From positions 179,849-243,848 of the forward strand of contig NZ_WOBR01000004.1 of assembly GCF_009727955.1 (NCBI RefSeq): 64,000 nt of DNA, given 5' to 3'. Source of the stretch: Aliivibrio fischeri. Its GTDB lineage: Bacteria > Pseudomonadota > Gammaproteobacteria > Enterobacterales > Vibrionaceae. Numbering within the stretch: the first letter of the stretch is position 1; the number at the start of each line of letters is the position of its first letter. Position numbers and translations under genes: made by a program. This document shows positions 47,686 through 57,825 of the stretch, in pieces. The notes beneath the pieces are model-generated. The model ran no database searches and was not told where the DNA came from. It was given only the letters and a program-made list of their open reading frames with translations.

Positions 47686-48288
47686 ATGCGAACCAGTGGT
47701 TTACTAGAACAATTAATGGAATCATTACGATGCTTACCTGGTGTCGGCCCAAAATCAGCTCAGCGAATGGCTTTCCACTTACTTCAGCGTAATCGCCAAG
47801 GTGGAATGCAACTAGCTGACGCACTTTCTCAAGCGATGTCAGAGATTGGTCACTGTTCGGAATGTCGAACATTTACTGAGGAAGATACTTGCGCAATTTG
47901 TTTGAATCCAAAGCGTCAAGCAAGTGGTGAAATGTGTATTGTGGAAAGTCCTGCAGATATTGTTGCAGTAGAAGCAACAGGGCAGTTTTCTGGGCGTTAC
48001 TTTGTGCTAATGGGACATTTATCGCCACTGGATGGTATTGGTCCAAGCGATATTGGTTTAGATTTATTAGATCATCGTTTGAACCGTGGTGATATCAAGG
48101 AAGTGATTCTTGCAACTAACCCAACAGTTGAAGGTGAAGCAACGGCGCATTATATTGCAGAGCTTTGCCAAGAACACCAAGTACCAGCTAGTCGAATAGC
48201 TCATGGTGTTCCAATGGGCGGTGAATTAGAATTAGTTGATGGTACAACGTTATCTCACTCTATTCTTGGTCGTCAGAAGCTTTATTAG
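47686..48288 (+). CDS. recR: recombination mediator RecR
   Basis: A 200-residue protein that with RecO/RecF loads RecA on gapped DNA. The helix-hairpin-helix ([18 protein letters not shown]), four-cysteine zinc finger ([16 protein letters not shown]) and Toprim domain ([18 protein letters not shown]) occur in order. Its 3' end overlaps the convergent rhombosortase gene by 29 bases. Confidence 0.96.
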   Translation: MRTSGLLEQLMESLRCLPGVGPKSAQRMAFHLLQRNRQGGMQLADALSQAMSEIGHCSECRTFTEEDTCAICLNPKRQASGEMCIVESPADIVAVEATGQFSGRYFVLMGHLSPLDGIGPSDIGLDLLDHRLNRGDIKEVILATNPTVEGEATAHYIAELCQEHQVPASRIAHGVPMGGELELVDGTTLSHSILGRQKLY

Positions 48289-48823
48289 TTTTTAAAAATA
48301 GAGCTGGAGTTTGGAGTAGTCCGCCTGCGATTGCTCCAAATAAATGTGCCTCTGTAGCTACTTTCGCATTTATTAATGAGATGGTCGATGCACTGGCTCC
48401 AAAATAGTGTTCCCAACTGATTTTAGCAATAACACCCAGTAGCAATAACCATCCGGTTTGGCGTTTATTTTTTATATCTTCAATGGCAGCCCAAACAAAT
48501 AACCCATGTAATACGCCTGACAGTCCAACATAAGCTTGTATTGGCGTAAAGAGTAACGCTAATCCAGTTAATAAGCTGATAGAAAATAGTAAAATCGATA
48601 ATTTTTTAAGGGTAAGTAGTTCCTTAAAAATATAGCCAAAAATGACGAGAGCAGCAGCATTCATTACTAAATGTGCTAGATTGGTATGGGTAAAGTTCCC
48701 TGTTACTATGCGCCAAAGCTCACCATGCTCTATCAGATTGCGATTCCATGCCAATATATCCGATACCATACTAAATTGAGCAATACCAAGCCCAATCAGA
48801 ATGGGAAGTAATAATTTAAACAA
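48260..48823 (-). CDS. rrtA: rhombosortase RrtA
   Basis: A 187-residue rhomboid-like intramembrane serine protease. Active-site Ser102 in [10 protein letters not shown] and His160 in [12 protein letters not shown]; the [20 protein letters not shown] loop is typical. Rhombosortases cleave GlyGly-CTERM tails and are found in Vibrio and Shewanella. The start is TTG at 48823, supported by AAGGAA upstream. It is divergent from the DTW gene with only 13 bases between starts. The exported protein at 53648 has no GlyGly-CTERM tail, so the substrates must be elsewhere. Confidence 0.88.
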   Translation of the reverse strand: MFKLLLPILIGLGIAQFSMVSDILAWNRNLIEHGELWRIVTGNFTHTNLAHLVMNAAALVIFGYIFKELLTLKKLSILLFSISLLTGLALLFTPIQAYVGLSGVLHGLFVWAAIEDIKNKRQTGWLLLLGVIAKISWEHYFGASASTISLINAKVATEAHLFGAIAGGLLQTPALFLKTNKASDDQE

Positions 48824-48836
48824 GTAAAGGTTCCTT

Positions 48837-49460
48837 GTGATTCGATTTTGTCTTCAATGCTTAAAAACAAAAAAAGCCTGTATATGTGAGTGGATCACAC
48901 CCATTAGTACGGATATTGAATTAATCATACTACAGCATCCAACAGAAGCTAAGCGCCCATTAGGAACGGCGAAAATTTTATCGTTAAGTTTGGCAAATTG
49001 TCGTACTTTTATTGGCGAGAATTTTTCAGAACATTCTGAGTTAAATCAATTATTAGCTGATGATAGTTATCATCATCAAGTTTTATTTTTAGATAATGAA
49101 AGCCAAGCTATTGGTACAGATAAAACCCTTCTTCAAAAGAAACAACGCGTTATTCTATTAGATGGTACGTGGAAAAAAGCATATAAAATGTGGCAGTTGT
49201 CCACTAATTTGCATTCCTTACCTAAGGTGCATCTAAATACGAATTTATCTGGTAATTACCGAGTACGTAAAGCGCCAAAAGATAATGCATTATCAACAGC
49301 GGAAGCGGGATACCACATTTTAACTCAGCTAGATAATGACTGTGTAGTATCAGGTAATAGTGCAAAGTTTGATTCTATTTTAACGGCATTTGATAACATG
49401 ATTGAGTTTCACATTAGTCAAATGCCGGAAGGGGTATTTGAGAAGAACTACCGTTCATAG
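48837..49460 (+). CDS. DTW-domain tRNA-uridine aminocarboxypropyltransferase
   Basis: A 207-residue enzyme with N-terminal zinc-like cysteines CLQCLKTKKACIC and the DTW signature VILLDGTWKKAYKMW, then RVRKAPKDNALSTAEAGY. DTW proteins such as E. coli TapT add a 3-amino-3-carboxypropyl group to tRNA uridine (acp3U47) from S-adenosylmethionine. The start is GTG, preceded by TAAAGG. Which acp3U position is modified cannot be told from sequence. Confidence 0.88.
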   Translation: MIRFCLQCLKTKKACICEWITPISTDIELIILQHPTEAKRPLGTAKILSLSLANCRTFIGENFSEHSELNQLLADDSYHHQVLFLDNESQAIGTDKTLLQKKQRVILLDGTWKKAYKMWQLSTNLHSLPKVHLNTNLSGNYRVRKAPKDNALSTAEAGYHILTQLDNDCVVSGNSAKFDSILTAFDNMIEFHISQMPEGVFEKNYRS

Positions 49461-49468
49461 TTTGCTAT

Positions 49469-49515
49469 ATACCAATCCAAGTAAGTACATAATTGATACT
49501 TATATGAATTGGCAT
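49469..49515. repeat. ATACCAAT...ATTGGCAT intergenic repeat
   Basis: ATACCAATCCAAGTAAGTAC on the left and TACTTATATGAATTGGCAT on the right form an imperfect inverted repeat between the DTW and dgt genes. It is the fullest of the four family copies. Confidence 0.6.
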
Positions 49516-49521
49516 TGATTT

Positions 49522-50868
49522 TTAAATAGGAACAAAAAGTTGATTATATAAACGCTGAGCATAGCCATCGGTCATGCCAGCGATATAATCCGCAATTACC
49601 CGATGTGCATTAGCGCCTGACTCTTTCGCCTCTCTCCATTCTCTTTTGTCATTTTCTGGTAATAAGCGTTCGGGATCGGAATTGAGCGCATCAAATATCT
49701 CCATGACTATTTGTTGACCCTTATATTCAATACGCTGCATTTCAGAATTGTGAATTACGAATTGGCCGACAAACTTTTTCAATACTTCTAAAGCATAACT
49801 CATAGAAGGGCTTAAAAAAGCATTCCAACGCAGTAATTCAGACTCAAATTCTGGTTCATTATTAAAGGTGGTAGGTTTAATAGTAATCGAGGTTAATAGA
49901 GCATTTACGATACTACCAATGCCGTCTTTACGCTGATACTGTAAGCCTGAAAATAGTTTATCGCTGATGGTTTCAATATTTGCTTCAAACCACTCATCAC
50001 CGCATTCGGCCAATTTACTTGCGACCGATTCCTGCCACTGATTACGAGTAACAATTCCCATCACAATGGCATCTTCTAAGTCATGAACGCCATAAGCAAT
50101 ATCGTCAGCCAATTCCATGATGGAACAATCGATGGATTTAAAGCGAGTTTTACGGTGTGTGTGTTGACTCTCTTGCTGAAAGCGGAAAGTAGAAAATAGC
50201 GCTTTATCGACGTCCGATAGCGGTTTTAAAATCCAATTTAAAATATCTGCGTCATCACGATAAACCCCTTTTGGTGGATGCCAATCAATGGATTTTAGAT
50301 GACGTACATTACTTACTTCTTGTGGTCGCTCTGTCGAATGAACTTGATCGAGAAATGCTGGATATTTTAAAACGCCCAACAAGGTTCTTCTGGCTAAATT
50401 CATACCGAAATGCTCAGTATAAGGTTCTAATTTGCTTAAAATCCGTAGAGTTTGACCATTACCTTCAAAACCACCGTGATCACGCATCATATAATTTAGA
50501 GCGATTTCACCACCATGACCAAAAGGGGGGTGGCCGATGTCATGAGCCAAGCAGATGCTTTCCATTAAGCTGGTTGATGTCAAAAGGGCGCGAAACTCAG
50601 GCTGTCTAAGCTTTAACTGCGCAACAACACCCGTTCCTATTTGAGATACTTCTAAAGAATGCGTTAATCGAGTGCGATAAAAGTCATTGGCACTACCAGG
50701 GCCGTGCACTTGAGTTTTAGCTTGAAGACGGCGAAAAGCAGCAGAGTGAAGAATACGAGCACGATCTCGTTGAAAAACGCTGCGCTGATCATTACGACGT
50801 AACTTTTGTTCGTTACTGATACGATCTTCCCAGTGAGGGGATAGAGTAATTTCATTCGGTTTATTCAT
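49522..50868 (-). CDS. dgt: dGTPase-like HD-domain nucleotide triphosphohydrolase
   Basis: A 448-residue HD-superfamily protein. HD motif residues lie in [28 protein letters not shown] and [18 protein letters not shown]. Family members hydrolyse dNTPs to deoxynucleoside plus triphosphate; some restrict phage by draining dNTPs. It is shorter than E. coli Dgt (505) and resembles the Dgt-like (type 2) subgroup, so substrate specificity is uncertain. A 236-bp AT-rich gap separates it from the divergent aldehyde dehydrogenase. Confidence 0.88.
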   Translation of the reverse strand: MNKPNEITLSPHWEDRISNEQKLRRNDQRSVFQRDRARILHSAAFRRLQAKTQVHGPGSANDFYRTRLTHSLEVSQIGTGVVAQLKLRQPEFRALLTSTSLMESICLAHDIGHPPFGHGGEIALNYMMRDHGGFEGNGQTLRILSKLEPYTEHFGMNLARRTLLGVLKYPAFLDQVHSTERPQEVSNVRHLKSIDWHPPKGVYRDDADILNWILKPLSDVDKALFSTFRFQQESQHTHRKTRFKSIDCSIMELADDIAYGVHDLEDAIVMGIVTRNQWQESVASKLAECGDEWFEANIETISDKLFSGLQYQRKDGIGSIVNALLTSITIKPTTFNNEPEFESELLRWNAFLSPSMSYALEVLKKFVGQFVIHNSEMQRIEYKGQQIVMEIFDALNSDPERLLPENDKREWREAKESGANAHRVIADYIAGMTDGYAQRLYNQLFVPI

Positions 50869-51104
50869 TATTATTGTTCTCGAAGTTATTTCTATCTCTA
50901 TATCATTACAGGCTTGCTACAAAAAGATCAATGGTTTATAGCAATTCTAGATATTATCTCGACATTATTTATGCTTATATCACTGAATTAATCAGGTTAT
51001 ATATCAGAGAATATAGAGCAAGAACACACAGTTATATTTGTATTATTTAGTTCGTGTATACGGATTGTTATAATAAAAACCACTTTGTTGAATGGAATAA
51101 CAAT

Positions 51105-52502
51105 ATGAGTAGTGTCGTTAATTTGATAGATCAATTTGAACAGCTTAAACACGCGTATCAAACGTCGCCAAATTCATCAAAAGATGAGCGATTATTGCTG
51201 CTTGGCCAATTAAAAGAAGCCTTATTATTTGAAAAAGAAAATATAACGAGCGCATTAGAAAAAGATTATGGATATCGAAGTCATTTTGACTCCACTGTTT
51301 GTGATTTAATGCCATCAATTCAACATATTAATTACACGACCAAACGTTTATCAAAGTGGTTAAAACCACAAAAACGCAGTGCTGGTTTATTGCTTTCTCC
51401 ATCAAGATTACAAGTCATTTACCAACCTTTAGGCGTGATAGGTGTGATTGTTCCTTGGAATTTTCCAATCTATTTAAGTATAGCGCCAATTGTTACAGCT
51501 ATCGCAGCTGGTAATAGAGTGATGGTGAAATTGAGTGAATATACGCCAGAAACCAATCAAGTACTTCGTCGAGTATTTTCCGATTTATCAGAACATGTAT
51601 GCATCATTGAAGGTGCAGCTGATGTAGCTGCTGAATTCTCTCAGCTACCCTTTAATCACTTGTTATTTACGGGCTCAACTCAAGTAGGAAAATTAGTTGC
51701 AAGTGCAGCAGCCAAAAATCTTACGCCAATTACTCTTGAACTTGGTGGTAAATCACCTGTTATTATCGCTGATGATGCGGATTTAATATCGGCAGTTGAC
51801 GCCATTATGCTCGGAAAATCAATGAATGCAGGGCAAATATGCGTAGCACCTGATTATGTTTTTATTCCTAAAGATAAGGTCGAAAAGTTTATCTCTTTGT
51901 ATGTTCGTCGATTTTCACAGGCGTTCCCTGAAAAAAAAGGAAAACGCGAATACAGCCATATTATTAATCAAGCTCAGTATGAACGTTTAGAATCGTATCT
52001 TACGGATGCTAAAGAAAAAGGAGCGACGCTCACTTCGATAGAAGGCGATGCACAAGCGGAAAGTCGTTCGTTTTTGCCATACCTACTTACAGACGTTAAT
52101 GACGATATGCTAGTAATGCAAGAAGAGATATTTGGACCAATTTTACCCATCATTGGCTATGAGGCTATTGAAGAAGCATTTGATTATATTAAGCAGAGAC
52201 CGAGGCCATTGGCTCTGTATGTGATGTCTTCCGATAAGCTGTTAATTAAACAGATTATTGAAAATACACACAGTGGTGGGATGGCAATCAACGATACTAT
52301 GATGCATGTTGCTGCTGATGACGCCCCATTTGGTGGAATCGGTGATTCTGGTATGGGAAGCTATCATGGCATAGAAGGTTTTATTACGTTTTCACATGTT
52401 AAAACCGTATTATCAACGCCAACTTGGTTGCCAAGAGCACGGTTATTATTGAAGCATAAAAAATCGATGCTTAAAGTATTAGGCTTAAAATTTATGAAAT
52501 AG
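51105..52502 (+). CDS. NAD(P)-dependent aldehyde dehydrogenase (coniferyl-aldehyde type)
   Basis: A 465-residue aldehyde dehydrogenase. Catalytic Cys in MNAGQICVAPDYVF, general-base Glu in TLELGGKSPVII, cofactor loop FTGSTQVGKLVA, and VIVPWNFPIYLSIAPIV. The sequence style matches coniferyl aldehyde dehydrogenases (CalB), which often accept fatty or aromatic aldehydes. I use ATG 51105 (MSSVVNLIDQ); the longer frame from 51054 is not family-like. The C-terminus has a basic hydrophobic tail that may bind membrane. Confidence 0.88.
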   Translation: MSSVVNLIDQFEQLKHAYQTSPNSSKDERLLLLGQLKEALLFEKENITSALEKDYGYRSHFDSTVCDLMPSIQHINYTTKRLSKWLKPQKRSAGLLLSPSRLQVIYQPLGVIGVIVPWNFPIYLSIAPIVTAIAAGNRVMVKLSEYTPETNQVLRRVFSDLSEHVCIIEGAADVAAEFSQLPFNHLLFTGSTQVGKLVASAAAKNLTPITLELGGKSPVIIADDADLISAVDAIMLGKSMNAGQICVAPDYVFIPKDKVEKFISLYVRRFSQAFPEKKGKREYSHIINQAQYERLESYLTDAKEKGATLTSIEGDAQAESRSFLPYLLTDVNDDMLVMQEEIFGPILPIIGYEAIEEAFDYIKQRPRPLALYVMSSDKLLIKQIIENTHSGGMAINDTMMHVAADDAPFGGIGDSGMGSYHGIEGFITFSHVKTVLSTPTWLPRARLLLKHKKSMLKVLGLKFMK

Positions 52503-52596
52503 GCCAGTTAGTCGGCTTTTGTGGTGGTTTAGCAGTTGGCAAATGAGGGGAACAGTCGTATGATCTGCTTCCCTTTTTTAATGTGAATTGCCCTTT

Positions 52597-53469
52597 ATGT
52601 CTCAACATCAACCGGTTCAAGGCGCGTCTTGGATGCTTACCGCAGGACTTGCTTTTGCGATAGTAAACAGTATTGCTCAATATGTAAGTATGAACTTTGG
52701 TCTTCCATCTACCATGGTTGCTTTGGTTCAATACGCTATTGCTTTGGTTGTTATTTTACCTTACCTACGAACATTAGGTCTTCGCAATTCACTTCGAACT
52801 GAACACTTTGGTATGCATGCTCTTCGTGTATTCTTATCAGTTATCGGTATTCAGTTATGGCTGTGGGCTCTCGCTTACCCTGTTCCAATTTGGCAAGGCA
52901 TTGCTCTTTTGATGACATCTCCATTATTTGCAACCATTGGCTCAGGTCTCTTTTTAAAAGAGAAAGTAGGAGTAGCTCGTTGGTTTGCAACTTTAGCTGG
53001 TTTTGTTGGTGCAATGATCATTCTAGAGCCGTGGTCAGATAGCTTTACATGGGCCACATTATTACCTGTTGGTGCCGCTTTCTTTTGGGCCTGTTATTCT
53101 TTAATGGTGAAGAAAATGTCGTCAAACGACTCACCATCAACCATGGTTGTGTATTTATTAGTTCTTATTACACCATTTAATATTTTATTAGCGCTGCCTG
53201 AGTGGCAAACCCCAAGTGGCATGAATGTGTGGTTATTGCTGTTTTGTGCTGGTGTAATGACAGCATTAGCGCAATGGGCAATTGTAAAAGCGTATTCAGC
53301 TGCTGATGCTTCATTTGTTCAACCTTTTGACCATGCAAAACTACCATTAAATGTATTAGCTGGTTGGATGGTATTTGGATGGGTTCCACCTGGTCGTTTA
53401 TGGTTAGGTGCTGCTATTATTATTGCTTCTGTTGCGTTTATTACACAGTGGGAACGCAAGAAGAAATAA
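52597..53469 (+). CDS. EamA/DMT-family transporter
   Basis: A 290-residue inner-membrane protein with ten hydrophobic helices in two EamA halves (LTAGLAFAIVNSIAQYVSMN, then LLPVGAAFFWACYSLMVKKM). It resembles permeases that export amino acids or metabolites; the substrate is unknown. ATG 52597 is chosen over TTG 52588. It has its own terminator. It is unrelated in sequence detail to the EamA gene at 10655. Confidence 0.85.
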   Translation: MSQHQPVQGASWMLTAGLAFAIVNSIAQYVSMNFGLPSTMVALVQYAIALVVILPYLRTLGLRNSLRTEHFGMHALRVFLSVIGIQLWLWALAYPVPIWQGIALLMTSPLFATIGSGLFLKEKVGVARWFATLAGFVGAMIILEPWSDSFTWATLLPVGAAFFWACYSLMVKKMSSNDSPSTMVVYLLVLITPFNILLALPEWQTPSGMNVWLLLFCAGVMTALAQWAIVKAYSAADASFVQPFDHAKLPLNVLAGWMVFGWVPPGRLWLGAAIIIASVAFITQWERKKK

Positions 53470-53491
53470 TCTTTATTGATAGAATTAAAAT

Positions 53492-53526
53492 AAACCGTAC
53501 CAATTTAATTGGTGCGGTTTTTTTTA
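53492..53526 (+). terminator. terminator after the EamA gene
   Basis: AAACCGTACCAAT / ATTGGTGCGGTTT with a short loop and a T-run. Confidence 0.85.
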
Positions 53527-53647
53527 TTTAAAATTAATCAAATTGATATAAATGCTTAATTATTTGCATTTTGAATATTATCCCTATGACCTTCGAAAAA
53601 TAATTAAATAGGCTAATGATGCGACTTAATAATATTAAGGATTAATT

Positions 53648-54952
53648 ATGAATCGAACCATTATTACAGCATCAACTATGCTTTCCCTTGCCCTTTTTTC
53701 TAATGTTGCTACTGCCGATGAATATAGAAATGGGCACCGTGTTGCTTTAGAAGGAGACACCAATATTGGTTATCCTCAAGTGTGTATTCGAATAAATCGA
53801 AAAGCCAATCGAATTCCTCTATTAGAAACCTATCAACAATTTCAACATGATTACCCTGATGACAATATTGTTCAATTATTAGAAAGAATGGTTCAATGGG
53901 CTGATTCTGGAGCGGTTGGACATACATGGGTGGATCTTTTTTATAAAGATGATGAAGGAAAAGTTCAGTTTGATGGGTATGGATTTGGTAGTGATGGCAA
54001 CCAAGCAAGTCGAGAATTTAGCTTTCAAAAGTGCGTTCATATTGAAGATAAAAACTATCAACAAATAAAGCAGGATATAGCGGACAAAGAAGAGGCGCTA
54101 TATGTTGAGAGTAAAGAGATCGCTAAGCTATTTTTAGGAATAGGAAAAGATTGGAATGGCGGTAAATATACGCTGTATGGAAACTGTGCTTGGTTTGCAG
54201 GTAATTTATTTAATTCTATCGTACCAAAAAATGACAATGTTAATTTTGCACAAGCCTTTGACTGGAATACGGTTGTGCCAAAATGGTACCCATTAAGTAA
54301 ATATAAAGATTTGCCTGATCCGGGGTATATAGCTGAAAGCATTTCAAGAACCGTGAATGGGGCTGGGTGGCATGATAACGAAGGCAGTGGTTATGGAAAG
54401 CTCACTGGTGATACCTTCATTACCGCCGATGAAAATGGTTTATTAAGCGGCCCTCGTAATATTTCTGATTACTACCCAGAGCTTGGCGATGATGCAAACT
54501 TTATCTCAGCGGGCTATTATTCTGAGTCTCAAGATAAAATGCACTTTTTTACTTATAACTTAAAGCAAGATAAAGAGATCATCGTAACGCCATATTCTTC
54601 GGATGTGGCTTTTAAAAATATAGATCAAAAGTTTGTTGCAGCGTTCCATCATCCTAGTGATGACAATATTGGTATGGTTGTGACTGAAAATGGGCGTATT
54701 TTATTAACAGACACGTGGGAAGATACGGGAAATAAAGCGTTAGAAGCTTATGCCGGGGACATAACTGCGGCTTCAAATTATTTTGAAAACGGTAAGATTC
54801 TTATTTTGTTGAGACCTGATGGTGAACAATATGATGATTATCAATCAGATGGTATTCGATTTATTAAATACGATGTTGAGCAGGATAAAGTTCTTACTGA
54901 GCCTGCACTAGCTGAGCATTTAACAGGCTTCGATTTCTTTAAACAACAATAA
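53648..54952 (+). CDS. exported protein with permuted papain-like motifs
   Basis: A 434-residue protein with a signal peptide (MNRTIITASTMLSLALFSNV, cleavage near ATA-DE). I do not recognise a family. At residues 91-97 GHTWVDL and at 178-186 GNCAWFAGN, the order His then Asn-Cys resembles LRAT and other permuted NlpC/P60 folds, which have His before an NCxxF motif; catalytic Cys180 and His92 are candidates. The C-terminal half (about 250-430) has repeated strand-like segments such as NGRILLTDTW, possibly a beta domain. It is an isolated gene with an own promoter and terminator. Function is unknown; amidase or acyltransferase is only a hypothesis. Confidence 0.75.
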   Translation: MNRTIITASTMLSLALFSNVATADEYRNGHRVALEGDTNIGYPQVCIRINRKANRIPLLETYQQFQHDYPDDNIVQLLERMVQWADSGAVGHTWVDLFYKDDEGKVQFDGYGFGSDGNQASREFSFQKCVHIEDKNYQQIKQDIADKEEALYVESKEIAKLFLGIGKDWNGGKYTLYGNCAWFAGNLFNSIVPKNDNVNFAQAFDWNTVVPKWYPLSKYKDLPDPGYIAESISRTVNGAGWHDNEGSGYGKLTGDTFITADENGLLSGPRNISDYYPELGDDANFISAGYYSESQDKMHFFTYNLKQDKEIIVTPYSSDVAFKNIDQKFVAAFHHPSDDNIGMVVTENGRILLTDTWEDTGNKALEAYAGDITAASNYFENGKILILLRPDGEQYDDYQSDGIRFIKYDVEQDKVLTEPALAEHLTGFDFFKQQ

Positions 54953-54968
54953 GTTAGTTTGTAAAATC

Positions 54969-55003
54969 ATACTGACTCAGAACATATCATTCTGAGTCAG
55001 TAT
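54969..55003. terminator. bidirectional terminator before yqhD
   Basis: ATACTGACTCAGAA / TTCTGAGTCAGTAT, a 14-bp perfect stem with a 7-base loop, between convergent genes. Confidence 0.85.
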
Positions 55004-55011
55004 TTAGATGG

Positions 55012-56160
55012 TTATTTTACAGCGTCTTCAAGAATTTTACGTGATACATCAGGTGTAATTGCTTGATGCTCACCTAAAGCAACCATTCCGTGAGCTTCAA
55101 GCTGTTTGATAATGGCATCAATAGCAGATGCTTTATCATTACCATGCTCCGTTAACTCAGTTGGAGAGTTTAAGCTGTGGTAGAAGTTTTCAATTTCAAT
55201 GATAGTACGTTCTGCTAAATCATCGGTATAAACAAGCCCAAATACATTCTTACCCATTTGTTCTAATTTAGCTCGTTTTGCTTCGATTTGATTACGAAGT
55301 AAAGACGGTTGAACGATAGATAAAGAGCGTGCGTGATCTACGTTATAAAGCGCTGTTAACTCATGACCAATCATATGTGTTGCCCAATCGTGAGGAACAC
55401 CTGTACCAATTAAGCCATTTAGCGCTTGGTTAGCTGTCCACATTAGGTTTGAGCGCCATTCATTATTGTCACGGTTATCGTATTGAGCACCGAGAGTCAG
55501 TAAGTTGCGTAGTAGGGCTTCTGCATAACCATCCTGTACCATTGCACCGGTTGGCATAGTTAAGTATTGCTCACAAGTATGAACCCAAGCATCAACAATC
55601 CCGTTAATTAATTGGCGTTCTGGTAATGTCTTCATTGAATCAGGATCAAGCACCGCAAATTTTGGTTGTACTGCTGAAGCCATGAAAGGCAGTTTGGTTT
55701 GTGTTGATTTTTGAGTAATTACAGCACCAGAGTTAGATTCTGAACCCGTTGCAGGTAGCGTTAAAATAGCGCCAAGTGGAACGGCTTCTGTCACTGTGTG
55801 TTTACCAATTAAGATATCCCAACCATTACCGTCATATTTGGTTGCTGCTGCCACATATTTTGAGCCATCAATAACTGAGCCACCACCAACAGCAAGAATG
55901 TAATCGACGTTTTCTTCTTTAGCGATAGTGACCGCTTTATCTAATGTTTCTACTGTTGGATTTGGTTCTACGCCTGAAAACTCAAGCCATGTATGATTGG
56001 ATAAAGCCGCGACAACTTGATCGTAAACACCATTGTGCTTAATAGAACCACCACCATAAATGACAAGCACTTTTTGGTCTTGTGGAATAGATGTTGCGAT
56101 AGCTTCGATTTGACCTTGGCCAAAATGGATTAGAGTAGGGTTAACGTAAGAGAATTTCAT
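55012..56160 (-). CDS. yqhD: NADPH-dependent aldehyde reductase YqhD
   Basis: A 382-residue iron-type alcohol dehydrogenase. Cofactor motif AVGGGSVIDGSKYVAAA; metal-site residues in IVDAWVHTCEQYL and HDWATHMIGHELTALYNVDH. Matches E. coli YqhD (387 residues) along its length. E. coli YqhD reduces short aldehydes, including those from lipid peroxidation, with NADPH. It is divergent from yqhC, its AraC-type activator, across a 192-bp gap. Confidence 0.93.
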   Translation of the reverse strand: MKFSYVNPTLIHFGQGQIEAIATSIPQDQKVLVIYGGGSIKHNGVYDQVVAALSNHTWLEFSGVEPNPTVETLDKAVTIAKEENVDYILAVGGGSVIDGSKYVAAATKYDGNGWDILIGKHTVTEAVPLGAILTLPATGSESNSGAVITQKSTQTKLPFMASAVQPKFAVLDPDSMKTLPERQLINGIVDAWVHTCEQYLTMPTGAMVQDGYAEALLRNLLTLGAQYDNRDNNEWRSNLMWTANQALNGLIGTGVPHDWATHMIGHELTALYNVDHARSLSIVQPSLLRNQIEAKRAKLEQMGKNVFGLVYTDDLAERTIIEIENFYHSLNSPTELTEHGNDKASAIDAIIKQLEAHGMVALGEHQAITPDVSRKILEDAVK

Positions 56161-56352
56161 TGCTGTACCTCATTTCTTCCAAAAAGGATGCTCTATTTTC
56201 TAGAGCTTATTATTTCAATAAGTGCATATTAGTAGCTGGCATGTGATCTATAAAGGCGAATTCCTGCTTTTTTATTGCCTATTTCTACAATTAAGCGTAT
56301 TTTTTTAAATAGAATTGAATAGATGTGATCTTAATCAGATAAAGGATAATGA

Positions 56353-57237
56353 ATGAAGTCTTTGGGCGAATTGATGCAAAGCTATGCGGATCATTGTGGG
56401 TTTAATGATCTTGAAGGTATTAAAGAAACCGCTATTCCTGGCGTGTGGTTTTATCGCAGTAGTAAAGGAAATCAACGTCAGCCTTTTGTTTATCAGTCAG
56501 GGATTATTGTTCTTGGTAAAGGTCATAAGAATATTTATATAGGTAATCAGCCGGTTCATTATGGCCCTGATGATTATTTAGTGGTGGGCGTGCCGATGCC
56601 ATTAGAGTGCGAAGCATTCCCAGAAAATGGAGAGCCGTTGTTAGGTTTAAGTATTGATGTGGATTCCGCTTTGTTACACCGTTTAGTAAATGAACTAGAA
56701 GAAGCAAAGTTTCAACCTTGTATACAAACCTCTTCAGATGGCTTTGGATTAACATCCGTAAAAATGGCGAATGATATGTTGGAGAGCTGTAAGCGATTAA
56801 TGGCTGCATTACATACAGATCTAGATACAAAAATGCTAGGAGAGGCATTATTAACTGAGATTGTGTATCGAGTGCTGACTGGACCAGAAGGTCACGTATT
56901 ATTTAATTTAGCGCATCATGATAGCCAGTATGCTCGTGTTGCTAAAGCGATGAATAAGATGCATCAATCGTATGCAAATAGCTTAACTGTGCAAAATTTA
57001 GCGGAAGAAGCCAACATGAGTGTTTCTGCTTTTCACTCTGCATTTAGGAAAATCACGCTAGAGTCGCCATTGCAGTATTTAAAAAAAGTACGTTTAAATA
57101 AAGCAAAAGAGTTGATTCAATTAGAAGGTAAACGAGTGAATGACGCTGCTCATTTAGTTGGATATACCAGCACTTCTCAATTTAGCCGTGAGTTTAAGCG
57201 CCATTTTAATGTGACGCCTAAGGGCTGTTTGGTTTAG
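56353..57237 (+). CDS. yqhC: AraC-family activator YqhC
   Basis: A 294-residue regulator: an AraC_N sensing domain (about residues 25-170, GIIVLGKGHKNIYIGNQPVH) and a C-terminal AraC double helix-turn-helix (SLTVQNLAEEANMSVSAFHS, RVNDAAHLVGYTSTSQFSRE). Divergent from yqhD, as in E. coli where YqhC activates yqhD in response to reactive aldehydes. Its stop overlaps the end of the convergent TetR gene by four bases. Confidence 0.9.
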   Translation: MKSLGELMQSYADHCGFNDLEGIKETAIPGVWFYRSSKGNQRQPFVYQSGIIVLGKGHKNIYIGNQPVHYGPDDYLVVGVPMPLECEAFPENGEPLLGLSIDVDSALLHRLVNELEEAKFQPCIQTSSDGFGLTSVKMANDMLESCKRLMAALHTDLDTKMLGEALLTEIVYRVLTGPEGHVLFNLAHHDSQYARVAKAMNKMHQSYANSLTVQNLAEEANMSVSAFHSAFRKITLESPLQYLKKVRLNKAKELIQLEGKRVNDAAHLVGYTSTSQFSREFKRHFNVTPKGCLV

Positions 57238-57797
57238 TGTGAATGTTTAAGGGCAAGACAATAAAAATTAAGCGGCCCTTTGATGTATTCGGAAATATCT
57301 AATTCGTGCGATGGGTTACAGTGTAAAGCGAGAGCAAACCCATGTAGGTAATCAGCTAATAGATCCAAGGCATTTTTTTTCGCTGTATTATCGAGTTCAA
57401 GTGGCTCAATGATCATGCTAAAACGTTCGGTAAAAATATCAGCAGGCCCTTGCGATGTCATCGACAGCAGTGTTTCAAGTAGTCCTGTATACGTATTAAG
57501 TAAGCGTAGGTAACTTACACATAACAGATGTAATTCATCTTGCCAGTCAGTTTGTTCTTTTGGTTGATGTATCTCTTCAATTAATGACACTGTGATGGCT
57601 TCAAGTAGCGCGTTCTTATTGCTGAAGTAGTAGTAGATAGCCATTGCATCAACATTTAGATGCGTGGCCAGTTTGCGAATACTTGGAATTTTCCCTTCTG
57701 ATTTCATTAATTCTTTTGCCATTATCATTATGGATTTTTGGCTTAGTTGTTTATTCGAACCACTAGGTCTTCCTCTTTTTTTCTCCTTGACAGACAT
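57234..57797 (-). CDS. TetR-family repressor
   Basis: A 187-residue regulator. The N-terminal basic segment KKRGRPSGSNK leads into the helix-turn-helix (IPSIRKLATHLNVDAMAIYY YFSNKNALLEAI region, residues about 35-70). The C-terminal domain is TetR_C-like with an unknown ligand. It is divergent from a RibD/DHFR-like reductase gene; the 15-bp palindrome between them is a likely operator. The target is probably that neighbour and itself. Confidence 0.88.
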   Translation of the reverse strand: MSVKEKKRGRPSGSNKQLSQKSIMIMAKELMKSEGKIPSIRKLATHLNVDAMAIYYYFSNKNALLEAITVSLIEEIHQPKEQTDWQDELHLLCVSYLRLLNTYTGLLETLLSMTSQGPADIFTERFSMIIEPLELDNTAKKNALDLLADYLHGFALALHCNPSHELDISEYIKGPLNFYCLALKHSH

Positions 57798-57825
57798 TTA
57801 AATTCCTCGCTAAACTAATATTAAT

